Origin: Myxococcales bacterium
GTDB taxonomy: Bacteria; Myxococcota_A; UBA9160; SMWR01
DNA: 64,000 nt
Assembly: GCA_022561775.1 (NCBI GenBank)
Contig: JADFQO010000007.1
Location: 1-64,000 of the forward strand
Direction: 5' to 3'
Positions 29,160-38,860 of this stretch are shown piece by piece (position 1 is the first letter of the stretch; each line of letters opens with the position of its first letter). Made by a program: the position numbers and the translations under genes. Under the pieces are notes generated by a model. The model was given only the letters and a program-made list of their open reading frames with translations. It made no database searches and had not been told where the DNA came from.

Positions 29160-29615
29160 TCACTCCGGGGCCATTCCCTTCTCACGAAGCTGTCGGATAG
29201 CGTCCGGCGACTTCTCCAGTACGGCTAGGCCCATCCCCCGAAGCACGTGTGGAGACTTGGTGAACTGGATCCCGCCGTACTCGACGATCTGAATGCGGTT
29301 GCCCCATGGGTCGCGGAACTCGACCCCAGAGCCAGCAAGCTGCTCCACTCCCAGTTCTGCAAGGCGCGCGCTGACCGCAGCCTTGTCATCCACGACCAGG
29401 CCCAGATGCCGGTCCTCGTCTGCGCCCTGTTTGCGTCCCTCCGACAGCGCAAGGAACTGATCACCCAAGTCAATGAATGCCATCTTCGGACCGCGACCGC
29501 GAAGCTCGAACTCGAAGATTGAACCGTAGAACGCTAACGCCTGCTCAATGTTGCCCACTTCCAGCGCCACATGGTTCATACCCAGGGCGCGGGCTTTCCG
29601 GTGTGTTTCGTCCAT
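29160..29615 (-). CDS. VOC family (glyoxalase/bleomycin resistance fold) protein
   Basis: MNHVALEVGNIEQALAFYGSIFEFELRGRG...FRDPWGNRIQIVEY. Confidence 0.85.
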   Translation of the reverse strand: MDETHRKARALGMNHVALEVGNIEQALAFYGSIFEFELRGRGPKMAFIDLGDQFLALSEGRKQGADEDRHLGLVVDDKAAVSARLAELGVEQLAGSGVEFRDPWGNRIQIVEYGGIQFTKSPHVLRGMGLAVLEKSPDAIRQLREKGMAPE

Positions 29616-29885
29616 CCCAGGCTCCCTTTTGCAACCGGCCGCCATCGCCGCCGAACTCAGTCTACATCGCGCCCAATGAAGACGCAGTCCGCGAGCATGC
29701 TTCGCAGGGTGGTTTTCCAGCGAATCAAGTGTCCCGCATCTCCTCGATCATCGATCCCACCACAGCGGATTAGCCTGCTTCTCGGCTTGAGCGGCCCCGC
29801 CAACCCCAAACGCAGGTTGCCGCCATTATTCTGTGACGCAGCTAGAATACGCCCCCAACGGTCTGGATCAGCCGGGGCGGCCCAG

Positions 29886-32093
29886 ATGTCACTGATCGCC
29901 GAACTCAAGCGACGCAATGTCTTCCGGGTGGGTGTGGCCTACGCGATTGTGGCGTGGCTGCTGGTGGAAGTGGCTTCGGTAATCCTGCCTACCTTCAAAA
30001 CGCCGGATTGGGTGATGCAGGCATTCACCACCCTGGTAATCCTCGGCTTCCCGCTCGCCTTGATCGTGGCCTGGGCGTTCGAGATGACACCTGAGGGGAT
30101 CAAGCGCGAAACGGCTGTTGATCCCGCTGAGTCGATCACCCACGCAACAGGTCGCAAGCTCGACTTCGCGATCATCGGGCTGCTGGTGATTGCTGTTGTT
30201 TACTTTGCTGCGGATAAATTCGTGCTGGAGCAGGCAGAAGTCACCGCCGAGTCGGTTGCGAGAGAGAAATCGATTGCCGTACTGCCGTTTGAGAATCTGA
30301 GCCAAGATGCGACCAATGAACCGTTCACGATGGGTATTCATGACGACATCCTGACCCAGATCTCCAAGATCAGTGCGCTGAAGGTAATTTCCCGTACGTC
30401 TGTCATGGAGTACCGCAACACGACGAAGAACCTGAAGACGATCGGCCAGGAACTGGGTGCGGCCACAATCCTGGAAGGCGGTGTGCAGCGAGCGGGAGAC
30501 CGGGTTCGGATCAATGTCCAGTTGATCGATGCGGCAACAGACGAACATCTATGGGCCGATACCTATGATCGGAAGCTGACCGCAGCAAACATCTTTGCCA
30601 TCCAGACCGAGATTGCGACGGCAATCGCCGATGCGTTGCGAGCGACCCTGTCAACGGAAGAACAGGAACTTCTCGACACGGTTCCCACCGAAAACATGGC
30701 CGCCCTGGAAGCGTATTTTCGCGGCAAACTACGCATGGCGAAGCGAAACAGCGCGGCATTGGCGGAGGCGGTGGATGATTTCAATCGCGCGATCGAATTC
30801 GATCCAGGCTTTGCGCTCGCGTATGTCGGTTTGGCAGACAGCTACCAACTGCAAGTAGAGTACAGCGGCCTGCCGCTAGACGAGATGATTGAGAAAGCGC
30901 AAACTGCGACCGACAAGGCACTGGCGCTGGACGACCGACTCGCCGAAGCGTACACCTCGCTTGCGGGCATTAAACAAGCGAGGAATGACCTTGAGGGTGC
31001 CGAGACAACCTACCTACGTGCCCTGGAGCTAAACCCCAACTATGCAACGGCATACCACTGGTACTCTAGCCTGCTGAGTGGAGCATCGGGGCGACGTGAC
31101 GAGGCGCTCGAACTGAGCAAGAAGGCGGCTGAGCTGGATCCCCGCTCGCCAATCATTCTCCAAGGCGTTGGTAATTCTTACGATTCCGTGGGTCGGTTTG
31201 ACGAGGGCTTGGCGTGGTTTCACAAATCGATCGAAATCGATCCCGATTTTTCAGGCGGTTATCTATGGATCGCTGGCCATTATTGGCAAGTCAAAGGGCG
31301 GCTCGACGAGGCTGTTCGATGGTTTCGGAAGGGCGTGTCGGTCGATCCCGGAAATCTGGGTTTCGCTTTTCTCGGCTGGGTGTTCCTGGATCTCGGCGAT
31401 CTCGATCGCGCCGAATACTGGATCGAGAGATCGACTGAGCTGGCTCCGGAGGGCTTCTATCCGAATCTCGCCACGGAGCTTCTTCATCTGTATCGAGGCG
31501 ATCTACCCGCGGCGCTGGAATACGGTCGAAGGGCATTCGGGACCGAAGATCCTTGGGCCTTCCAGTACCATTCATTCGAGCCGGTACGGATTCATGAGAT
31601 GAGAGCGGGGCGCTACCTGGAAGCGCGCGCCGCATTCGAGAAAATCGCTCCCGAATTGTTGAACGAGGATTCTCCAGAGATCGGCACCCGGAACTATCGA
31701 GTAGCGATCGATCTCGCACTGATCTTGTCCAAAACCGGAGAGCAGCAGCGAGCCGATCGGCTACTTGGAGACAGCCTCCAGTACATCCAGCGGATTCCGC
31801 GCCTCGGTGACGGGGGATATGGGGTCGCTGACGTGCAGATCTACGCACTCCAGGGTGAGAAGCAGAAAGCGTTGTCGACATTGCAGCGGGCGATCGATGA
31901 GGGTTGTTGCGAGTCCTGGTGGTATTACCTCAAATTCGATCCGACTCTGGAGCCGCTGCACGACGAACCCGAGTTCCAGGCGATGGTCATCGAGATCGAA
32001 GCCGACATGGCCGCCCAGCTAGCGCGGGTGCGGGAGATGGAGCGCAACGGGGAGTTGGAACCGATCCCTGAGGTTTCAGCGACGACTCAGTGA
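29886..32093 (+). CDS. TPR protein with N-terminal TM region and FlgO/CadC-associated periplasmic domain
   Basis: MSLIAELKRRNVFRVGVAYAIVAWLLVEVAS; KSIAVLPFENLSQD...GIHDDILTQISKISALKVISRTSVMEYR; TPR repeats. Confidence 0.85.
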   Translation: MSLIAELKRRNVFRVGVAYAIVAWLLVEVASVILPTFKTPDWVMQAFTTLVILGFPLALIVAWAFEMTPEGIKRETAVDPAESITHATGRKLDFAIIGLLVIAVVYFAADKFVLEQAEVTAESVAREKSIAVLPFENLSQDATNEPFTMGIHDDILTQISKISALKVISRTSVMEYRNTTKNLKTIGQELGAATILEGGVQRAGDRVRINVQLIDAATDEHLWADTYDRKLTAANIFAIQTEIATAIADALRATLSTEEQELLDTVPTENMAALEAYFRGKLRMAKRNSAALAEAVDDFNRAIEFDPGFALAYVGLADSYQLQVEYSGLPLDEMIEKAQTATDKALALDDRLAEAYTSLAGIKQARNDLEGAETTYLRALELNPNYATAYHWYSSLLSGASGRRDEALELSKKAAELDPRSPIILQGVGNSYDSVGRFDEGLAWFHKSIEIDPDFSGGYLWIAGHYWQVKGRLDEAVRWFRKGVSVDPGNLGFAFLGWVFLDLGDLDRAEYWIERSTELAPEGFYPNLATELLHLYRGDLPAALEYGRRAFGTEDPWAFQYHSFEPVRIHEMRAGRYLEARAAFEKIAPELLNEDSPEIGTRNYRVAIDLALILSKTGEQQRADRLLGDSLQYIQRIPRLGDGGYGVADVQIYALQGEKQKALSTLQRAIDEGCCESWWYYLKFDPTLEPLHDEPEFQAMVIEIEADMAAQLARVREMERNGELEPIPEVSATTQ

Positions 32094-32411
32094 TCTTCCG
32101 CCTTCCGGTGACTCCCCCACAGGCCTTCGATAACTGGATAGGGCGTTCTCTCGCGGAAGAGAGTCGGTGGGAGGATGACTCAGATGTGGGTCAAAATAAT
32201 CAGATCAGCTCATAAGCATTCGGTTAAGTAACGCTGAAGAGAGGGGAAGGCCCCCCGCATTGGCGATTGAAACGGGGTGGCGCGGGCTGGGAGCGGTGGG
32301 CTATCTCGAAAAGAGTGCGAGCGTCCGCTTCTGGTCTCCTTTCACGTAGTTCAATTGACCTTGCGTGTCGGACGAAACGGGGACCTCACCCTCCCAGGAA
32401 TAGACTACAAC

Positions 32412-33836
32412 CTAAGCATCTGGAGCGCCTGGATCTTTTTCCATCGATGCCTGGTGGTCCCCGATAACTTTCCATAACGGGTCGGATACCCAGGTGTCAT
32501 CGAGATAGAACTTTTCGGGTTCTTCTTCTTTTGGGTCTATGATGAGATTGTAGATAGATGTATAGGCAATGTTCTTGACCGAATAGTCCTTGTCGAGTTC
32601 CTTGAGAAGGATTTTCCAATTGCGCCATTTCGCACCAAATAGCTCGCTGGTGAGGTAGATGACCATGGACTCTCGCGCTGATTTCTTCGCCTTACCCATC
32701 AGGAAATCAGATTGGTCAACACCATCTAGTATGCGATCTTGCGGGATATCGCCGCCGATAAAATTCGCCAATGTGGGAAACAAATCTATTGTGTGTACGA
32801 TGTCGTTTGACACTTGCTTGGCGGGGATTTTCCCAGGCCAGCGGATCAGAAAAGGTACGCGTAAGGATCCTTCGTAGGGAGAAAACATAGTTCCTCGCCA
32901 GACTCCGGTGGATCCGAATGATCTTTTAATGCCTTCGCGCCCATTGTCGGAGGTGAAGATGAAAATGGTGTTGTCTCTGAGTCCCAGCTCATCAATCGTA
33001 TCTAAGAGTTCGCCCACATAGACATCGGTTTGGGCCAGTACGTCAGCAAAACTACCGTTTCCGGTCTTGCCCTTAAAGTCGGGATGGGCGTCGACCGGTT
33101 CGTGTGTTTGCGTGTAAGGGAGATAGGCAAAAAACGGCTTCTTGGTTTTGGCCTTGCGCTTGATGAAATCGAGCGCGTGATCGGTGATCTCCCTGTCGAT
33201 GGTGGCGCGTTTGGCGCGACCATACACTTCGTGTTTTTTGGGTGTCTCGCCGCGCTTCGACGTCATGATGTGAGCGAACTCGACACCCGAGTCCTTCTGG
33301 AAGCTATCGCTATCCGGCCAAAAGGCTTGATCCGATGAATTGGGAATTCCATACCACTCATCAAAGCCCTGGTCTGTGGGAAAACGGCCCTCGGTATCTC
33401 CCAAATGCCACTTTCCGAACATGCCCGTCGCATAACCGGCATCCGAGAGCATCTCCGCCAGTGTGATCTCCCACTTACTGATGCCGTACCATAAACCTCT
33501 TGGCGGACCCTCTGGGCGTAGTCGCGTACGAGCCCCATAGCGTCCGGTCATCAAGGCGGCACGGGATGGTGTGCATTCCGCCTCGACGTTGTAATTGGTC
33601 AGTTGAAATCCCTCGGTGGCAATAGAGTCGATGCGGGGCGTAGGCGCGCCACGTGTGACACCGCCGCCGTACACACCAATTTCGCCGTAACCGAAATTGT
33701 CCATCAGGACCAAGACGATATTGGGCTTGTTCTCGTCGACAGATTCTGCCAGGGCCAGTGGCGCTACGACTATTAGCGCCAACAGGCATGCAGGGAATCT
33801 TAGAATTCGTTTGGACTTTGACATCGTGGCCTCCAT
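32412..33836 (-). CDS. Arylsulfatase with canonical CTPSR formylglycine motif
   Basis: PNIVLVLMDNFGYGE; AECTPSRAALMTGRY; signal peptide. Confidence 0.93.
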   Translation of the reverse strand: MEATMSKSKRILRFPACLLALIVVAPLALAESVDENKPNIVLVLMDNFGYGEIGVYGGGVTRGAPTPRIDSIATEGFQLTNYNVEAECTPSRAALMTGRYGARTRLRPEGPPRGLWYGISKWEITLAEMLSDAGYATGMFGKWHLGDTEGRFPTDQGFDEWYGIPNSSDQAFWPDSDSFQKDSGVEFAHIMTSKRGETPKKHEVYGRAKRATIDREITDHALDFIKRKAKTKKPFFAYLPYTQTHEPVDAHPDFKGKTGNGSFADVLAQTDVYVGELLDTIDELGLRDNTIFIFTSDNGREGIKRSFGSTGVWRGTMFSPYEGSLRVPFLIRWPGKIPAKQVSNDIVHTIDLFPTLANFIGGDIPQDRILDGVDQSDFLMGKAKKSARESMVIYLTSELFGAKWRNWKILLKELDKDYSVKNIAYTSIYNLIIDPKEEEPEKFYLDDTWVSDPLWKVIGDHQASMEKDPGAPDA

Positions 33837-33905
33837 TGACTTTCCTTACGGCCATATCATTCTATGAGATCAGTGGAGTTTTGTCAGAGAATAGACAGCA
33901 TTGAC

Positions 33906-34313
33906 CTAGCCTGAAATATCTGGTCCAGATCGAAAGTGGTAAAAAGCCAACTGAGGAGATCTGAACCATGCCGAAGAAACGGTAGAGGGAAATGGTTCGG
34001 TTTGGTTCGGTGATTGGATGCGCAACGCTCGCAGGTGCAAGCCCGCTAAGTGCGCGAAACCCAATGGTGACCCGGGCGCGATTCGAACGCGCGGCGACAA
34101 GCCCAGCGCAGCCCACACAGCCGTCAACGGCAGCTGCGCGAGAAGTTCAAGCGGAAGGCCCTTGCCGCGGTTCCCACGCGCCAACGACTTTAGCCGTTGA
34201 GTTCGCTCAAGCCGCAAACGCCGTTGGCGCTCTTCCTCGGATTCCTCAGGCTCTTCCCCGGCTTCGGCACCGCGCATAATCCGCGAGAAGGTTTTAAATT
34301 CCTCGTGATTCAT
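33906..34313 (-). pseudogene. Phage-like small protein (MNHEEFKTFSRIM...), reading into a tRNA fragment
   Basis: ATGA overlap with the upstream ORF; C-terminal half spans tRNA-like sequence, so probably truncated. Confidence 0.4.
34065..34092 (-). tRNA. tRNA 3' fragment (T-arm + acceptor 3' strand + CCA); not a full tRNA gene
   Basis: Minus strand: GCGCG-TTCGAAT-CGCGC-CCGGGTC-A-CCA; no complementary GACCCGG 5' strand upstream. Confidence 0.65.
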
Positions 34314-34899
34314 TCTGCCTCCACGTCGATTATTTCGGGAGAGTCGATTACGTGACCGGCGGCCACCGCTGCAGGCGAAACCGTCACCTTGAGCTCGAGG
34401 CCGGCGCCACTTGCAGCGAACCGCTCGGCCATTTTCTCGAGCGCCGAGAGGTAAGACGAGCCGTCGTCGGTCTGATTTTTCTCGTGGGCCAGTACCTTGT
34501 CGGTCGCCACCCCTCCGATCACGGCCAGGGCGTGAGTGCTGATCTCGTCCGGTTTTGTAGCGAGGCGCTGTTCCAACTCCTCGCCGCTGAGCCGCGCGAC
34601 GTGCCGGTGGGTGTCGATCAGCCTTCGGGTTCGGACATCCACGATGCCGAACTGCTTGGCGTAGCGGTAGACATCGGCGTGCGAGCTGTACCCCTGGCCT
34701 CCGCTGAGCCGCGGATACTTTCGCCGCACGCAATTCGCCGCAGCGCGCTCTTCATCCTCTCGCCGAGGTTGGATTGCTCGATTTGCGACCAGGCATCTTC
34801 GGCCTCCTTGGCTACGGCCGGTAGGTCGGCGGCAAGGGTCTCGATCACGCTGCTGGTTTGGGCGTCGGGTAGCGCTAATTTCTTCATTCTTTGGGGCAC
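34310..34899 (-). pseudogene. Frameshifted phage-like (terminase-small-subunit-like HTH) gene
   Basis: Two minus-strand ORFs join as ...CGESIRGSAEA(R/Q)G | YSSHADVYRYAKQFGIVD...; second frame continues to 34310. Confidence 0.5.
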
Positions 34900-35045
34900 T
34901 CCGTAGGTTGAAATCGATCACGGGATAACCGCTTGCGGGGGGAACGCGTGGGGCCGTGGTGGCCGAAAAGGCCTGAGAGGTGTCGTCACGCGTTTTCACG
35001 CCACAACATTTCTGTAACTACTTGGTATCATTGAGAAGTTCTAAG

Positions 35046-35066
35046 ATGTACCAGATCGGAGGCTGA
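35046..35066 (+). repeat. moaA 3'-end direct repeat, copy 3
   Basis: atgtaccagatcggaggctga = MYQIGG*. Confidence 0.9.
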
Positions 35067-35100
35067 AGATCGCAGCGTCACGGCGAGGTCGAGTGCGACG

Positions 35101-36141
35101 ATGAGTGACAACCAGGTTCACTTTGGCGGCCCGGATCGTCCGGTCGGGTTGCTGCGCGACCTGCTCGCGCTTCGGGTCGCTCGCGTTCCCGCGGGTGGGT
35201 CGATCGATTGGGTGGCCTACTACTTGCGGGACCGCCGGCTCGCCGCCGCGCTCGTCGAGGCTCATCAGCGGGGAGTCGCTGTCCGCGTGACGCTGGACGG
35301 CCGCCCGAGGACGCCGCACGCCAACGATGCCGTCATCGAAATCTTGACGGCCGGGTTGGGGAACGGGCTTCGGGTCGTCCGCAGCCATCTCGATGGGACG
35401 CCGCTCGGAAAGATTGCGCGACCGCGCCTGCACGAGAAACTCTACTGCTTCTCGCATCCGTCTCCGGTCGCCTTTGTCGGTTCCTTCAACCTCTCGAGCG
35501 ACTCCCCGGAAGGCGATCCGGAAGTGATCGAGATCATCGGCGACCACGATCGCGCTCACAACCTGCTCGTTGAATTGCGCGATCCGGATCTCGTCCAGGG
35601 CCTGACGGATCACGCGCGGGTCCTGCACACCGCGCGGCACGGCTGTTTTGCGCGCTTCGCTCCGAGCGCGAATCGCGCCATGCAGCACAACGGAGTTTCG
35701 ATCTATTTCTGGCCGCGCGCTGGGCGCCATCCCATCATGCGATTTCTGCTCGATCTGGAGCGCGGGGCTCGGGTTCGGATCGCCGCTTCCCACATCAGCG
35801 GATTCTCTTCGCTGAGGGGGTTTTGCGCGTTGGCGGCGCGCGGCGTGAAGATCGAGATCTTGACGGAGTCGACGCGCCGTCGCGTACCGGTCGAAGCCGA
35901 GCAGAGGCTGATCCGGGCGGGGATCTCGGTGCGTCGCTTGATCGAAGACGAGTGGATTCCGATGCACAACAAGTTCGTACTGATCGAGACTTCCAGCCAG
36001 AAGTCGACGATCTTCGGCAGCTTCAACTGGTCAGAGTCGTCCTACCGATTCAACCGTGAAATCGCTGTCGCCACCGAAGATCCCCTGCTGTTCAAGGCGT
36101 TCTCGGATCGCTGGGATCGGCTCGCCACTGTCGCGGATTGA
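35101..36141 (+). CDS. Phospholipase-D-like domain protein (two HxK motifs)
   Basis: RLHEKLYCFSHPSPVAFVGSFNLSS and PMHNKFVLIETSSQKSTIFGSFNWSESS. Confidence 0.85.
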   Translation: MSDNQVHFGGPDRPVGLLRDLLALRVARVPAGGSIDWVAYYLRDRRLAAALVEAHQRGVAVRVTLDGRPRTPHANDAVIEILTAGLGNGLRVVRSHLDGTPLGKIARPRLHEKLYCFSHPSPVAFVGSFNLSSDSPEGDPEVIEIIGDHDRAHNLLVELRDPDLVQGLTDHARVLHTARHGCFARFAPSANRAMQHNGVSIYFWPRAGRHPIMRFLLDLERGARVRIAASHISGFSSLRGFCALAARGVKIEILTESTRRRVPVEAEQRLIRAGISVRRLIEDEWIPMHNKFVLIETSSQKSTIFGSFNWSESSYRFNREIAVATEDPLLFKAFSDRWDRLATVAD

Positions 36142-36151
36142 GGCGCTTCGC

Positions 36152-36763
36152 TCAGCGCGGTGTCGAGACCGCTCCGCTCCGTACGAGTTCGCCTCCGGAC
36201 CAGATTTCCTCCCGGACACGACCATTCGAGTAGGTGTAGGTGCCCTTTCCGTCCATTTTGCCGTCGCGAAAGCCGCCCACGTATTTTTCACCATCGGGCC
36301 AGATGAGGATTCCCTGCCCATTCTTTTTGTCGTCGAGCCACTGCCCCTCGTAGATTTCCCCATTCGGAAATTCGAGGATTCCGTATCCGTTGCGCATTCC
36401 GTTGCGGAATGCGCCGACGTAACTGCGGCCATCTGGGTAGGTGTAGATTCCCTCTCCTTCGATCTGGCCGTCTGCGAACTCACCCTCGTAGATCCGCCCG
36501 TCGGGGAATGTGAGCTTCCCCTCTCCGTGAATTTTTTCGTCGCGAACGGTGCCCTCGTAACGGAAGCCGCCGTTCAAAATGACCAGCACCACCGTGTCGT
36601 CTGAGGATTTTGGGGTCGACGGCTCCGCCTCGATGTCATCGGCGACGGTCGCAGGTGCGCCCGCGAGGGCGAATCCCAGCGCCATAGCGAGGGCGCCGAA
36701 TCGAGATCGGGGCCCTCCGCGCCCAATCGCGACCATCGCGAAGACCGCGTTCCGCATCGTCAT
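36152..36763 (-). CDS. MORN-repeat secreted protein
   Basis: Tandem YEGEFxDGxxxGxGxYxxPDGRxYxG repeats after a signal peptide. Confidence 0.93.
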   Translation of the reverse strand: MTMRNAVFAMVAIGRGGPRSRFGALAMALGFALAGAPATVADDIEAEPSTPKSSDDTVVLVILNGGFRYEGTVRDEKIHGEGKLTFPDGRIYEGEFADGQIEGEGIYTYPDGRSYVGAFRNGMRNGYGILEFPNGEIYEGQWLDDKKNGQGILIWPDGEKYVGGFRDGKMDGKGTYTYSNGRVREEIWSGGELVRSGAVSTPR

Positions 36764-36794
36764 TTCTCCTCAGCGTTTTGAGCGAGGGGCGGTT

Positions 36795-37787
36795 TCATAG
36801 TCCTACGAAGGTACCGCCGTTTTCGAGGCATAGGCGACGCATCAACGACGCGAAGCGGCGGCTGGTGCGCTGGAATCCGGCATCGTTGGTATCGATCGAA
36901 AATCCGACCGCGTGCACGCGCACCCTACGCCGACCGCGCGCGTCGGGGCGATTCAGCTGTGCGACGCGGTCGATTACGGTTTGCGCCGACTCGCCGGTGA
37001 ATTCGTCGCCGAACACGTAGATGCTGATCAACTTGTCCCAGGAGTGGAAGGTGCGTATCGCCTTTTCGATTCCCTCGACGGGACTGCTGTTGCTGAACGC
37101 GCGCCAGCTGAGCAGCTGTTTGAGGATGATCCGGCGCCGATTGGGCGAGTCCGGGATCCAGCGACCCGCGTACTGATTGAACATGTAGTTTCCCATGTCG
37201 TTCAGGACCTGGATGCCCTTGACCTTCGGGTAGATGTCCAGCGTTTCTGCGACCTTCTGGACGACTTTCGGCCAGCTGTAGTTCTGCATGCTTCCCGATG
37301 TGTCGATGACGAAGATGATGTACTCGCTGTCGGCGGGGATGCCACCCACCGTGTTTTCCTGTGCGGTCCTCTGGTATTTGCGAAGCCGTTCGGCTTCGGT
37401 AGTAAGCTCCTGCTCCGCACGCTTCGCCGCCGCCTCCAGAGCTGCGATTACGTCGGCTTCGCCCCGAGTCTCATCGACACTCCCTCTGAGTTGGGCGAGT
37501 CGCGCGGCGAGATTCTTCGCATCGGACTCGAGGCGTTCCGTTTCGCTTCGAGCTTCCACCAGTTCGGACTGAAAGAACTGTGTGTCCTGCTCGATGTCGA
37601 TGATCTGTGCCTTGAGCCGGGCGATCAAGGAGATGAGTTCGCCCCGCTGTTCCTCGGTGAAAATCGGGTCGTGCACCTTGACGATGACGAGCAACAAGAT
37701 CACCGCGCCGAATCCACAACAGATGCAATCGAGGAACGAGAGCCCCGCGGCTTCGATTTCGCGGCGTCTTCGCCGACTCACGGCCAA
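36795..37787 (-). CDS. VWA-domain protein with N-terminal SFLDCICCGFGAV TM segment
   Basis: LSFLDCICCGFGAVILLLVIV; FVIDTSGSM (MIDAS). Confidence 0.9.
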   Translation of the reverse strand: MAVSRRRRREIEAAGLSFLDCICCGFGAVILLLVIVKVHDPIFTEEQRGELISLIARLKAQIIDIEQDTQFFQSELVEARSETERLESDAKNLAARLAQLRGSVDETRGEADVIAALEAAAKRAEQELTTEAERLRKYQRTAQENTVGGIPADSEYIIFVIDTSGSMQNYSWPKVVQKVAETLDIYPKVKGIQVLNDMGNYMFNQYAGRWIPDSPNRRRIILKQLLSWRAFSNSSPVEGIEKAIRTFHSWDKLISIYVFGDEFTGESAQTVIDRVAQLNRPDARGRRRVRVHAVGFSIDTNDAGFQRTSRRFASLMRRLCLENGGTFVGL

Positions 37788-38860
37788 TCCAACGACGGGC
37801 TCATGAACGAGCCCTGGGTACTGCGCGCCAGCTTCCAGAAGGAGTCGGGCGCGTAGGCGTCGCCCTCCATCGCGAAAAGGATCACGTTCATCGGTACGCC
37901 GCGCGGAAGATTCCGAATCGCTCGAGTGAAATTCTTCAGCCGCTCCTTTCCCGAAACCGTGGGCGCCTTCGGCGGTGACGCACCATGGGTCGGAAGGCCA
38001 TCGACGAGCAGATAAACGTTGTCCGGTCGAGGGTTCATCTTCGCGACGACGGAGAACGCGGAGTGAAGGCTGGTTCCGTCCTTGGGCACGGTCATGCGCA
38101 GGCGTTCGACCGCCTCATCGAGGGCGGAGCCGTCGCCGACATCGATCCATCCGCCGCCTCTCTCGCTGAGCACCGGCGTGGCCTTGGTGTTGAAGGTGAA
38201 GATCTGGAAGTGGCTGTCCTTTGGAAAATTGGCCGTCAGCCAGTCGACCGTTTCGACCACCTGTTTCCACTTTTTGGAGCGAAGCTTCACGTCGTCGGGC
38301 AGGTAGCGAAGCCGGATGACGTTGACGATTGTCGAAGCCAGCATGCTGGCCGATGCGTCGACCAGTATGAGAATATGCCGACCTCCCATGCGCATACCAG
38401 TCAGGTATTGTCGATTGCCCTCAGCAATAATCGATCGCATCTGGCTTCCGCCCGCCTCGGGAATCGCAGCAGTCGCCTGTTTGATGCTCTCGAGTTGGGC
38501 GAGCCTTTTTTTATCTGCCTCCAGCTCGGCCTTCGCGATCAGGGTGCGGTCTCGCTCGCCTTCAAACTCACGTTCGGCGGCGAGGACGTCTTGGCTGAGT
38601 CGGATCTTAATCCGACTCGCCGCGGCTCGCTGGTCGGAGGTCTGGGCGAGTTCAGCCTGCAGTTGAGCGAGCAATCGCTCGCCGGCCATCGTCAGGCTTT
38701 CGAGCCGCTCGCGGTTCGACTCGAGGCCTTCGAGTTTCTGGTTGGACACCTCCTGTATTTTCGCGCTGATGATCACGAAGACGAGGATCACCGCTCCGAA
38801 CCCGCAGCAGATGCAGTCGAGAAACGAGAGCGCGAATACGTTGGCCGGTCTACGGGCCAT
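37778..38860 (-). CDS. VWA-like protein with N-terminal SFLDCICCGFGAV TM segment
   Basis: LSFLDCICCGFGAVILVFVII; ILVDASASM (MIDAS). Confidence 0.88.
   Translation of the reverse strand: MARRPANVFALSFLDCICCGFGAVILVFVIISAKIQEVSNQKLEGLESNRERLESLTMAGERLLAQLQAELAQTSDQRAAASRIKIRLSQDVLAAEREFEGERDRTLIAKAELEADKKRLAQLESIKQATAAIPEAGGSQMRSIIAEGNRQYLTGMRMGGRHILILVDASASMLASTIVNVIRLRYLPDDVKLRSKKWKQVVETVDWLTANFPKDSHFQIFTFNTKATPVLSERGGGWIDVGDGSALDEAVERLRMTVPKDGTSLHSAFSVVAKMNPRPDNVYLLVDGLPTHGASPPKAPTVSGKERLKNFTRAIRNLPRGVPMNVILFAMEGDAYAPDSFWKLARSTQGSFMSPSLDWP

Noticed and set aside
34000-34200. Complete tRNA gene on the minus strand
   Set aside because: 3' half is canonical but no matching D-arm, anticodon arm or 5' acceptor strand could be found; reported as a fragment only.
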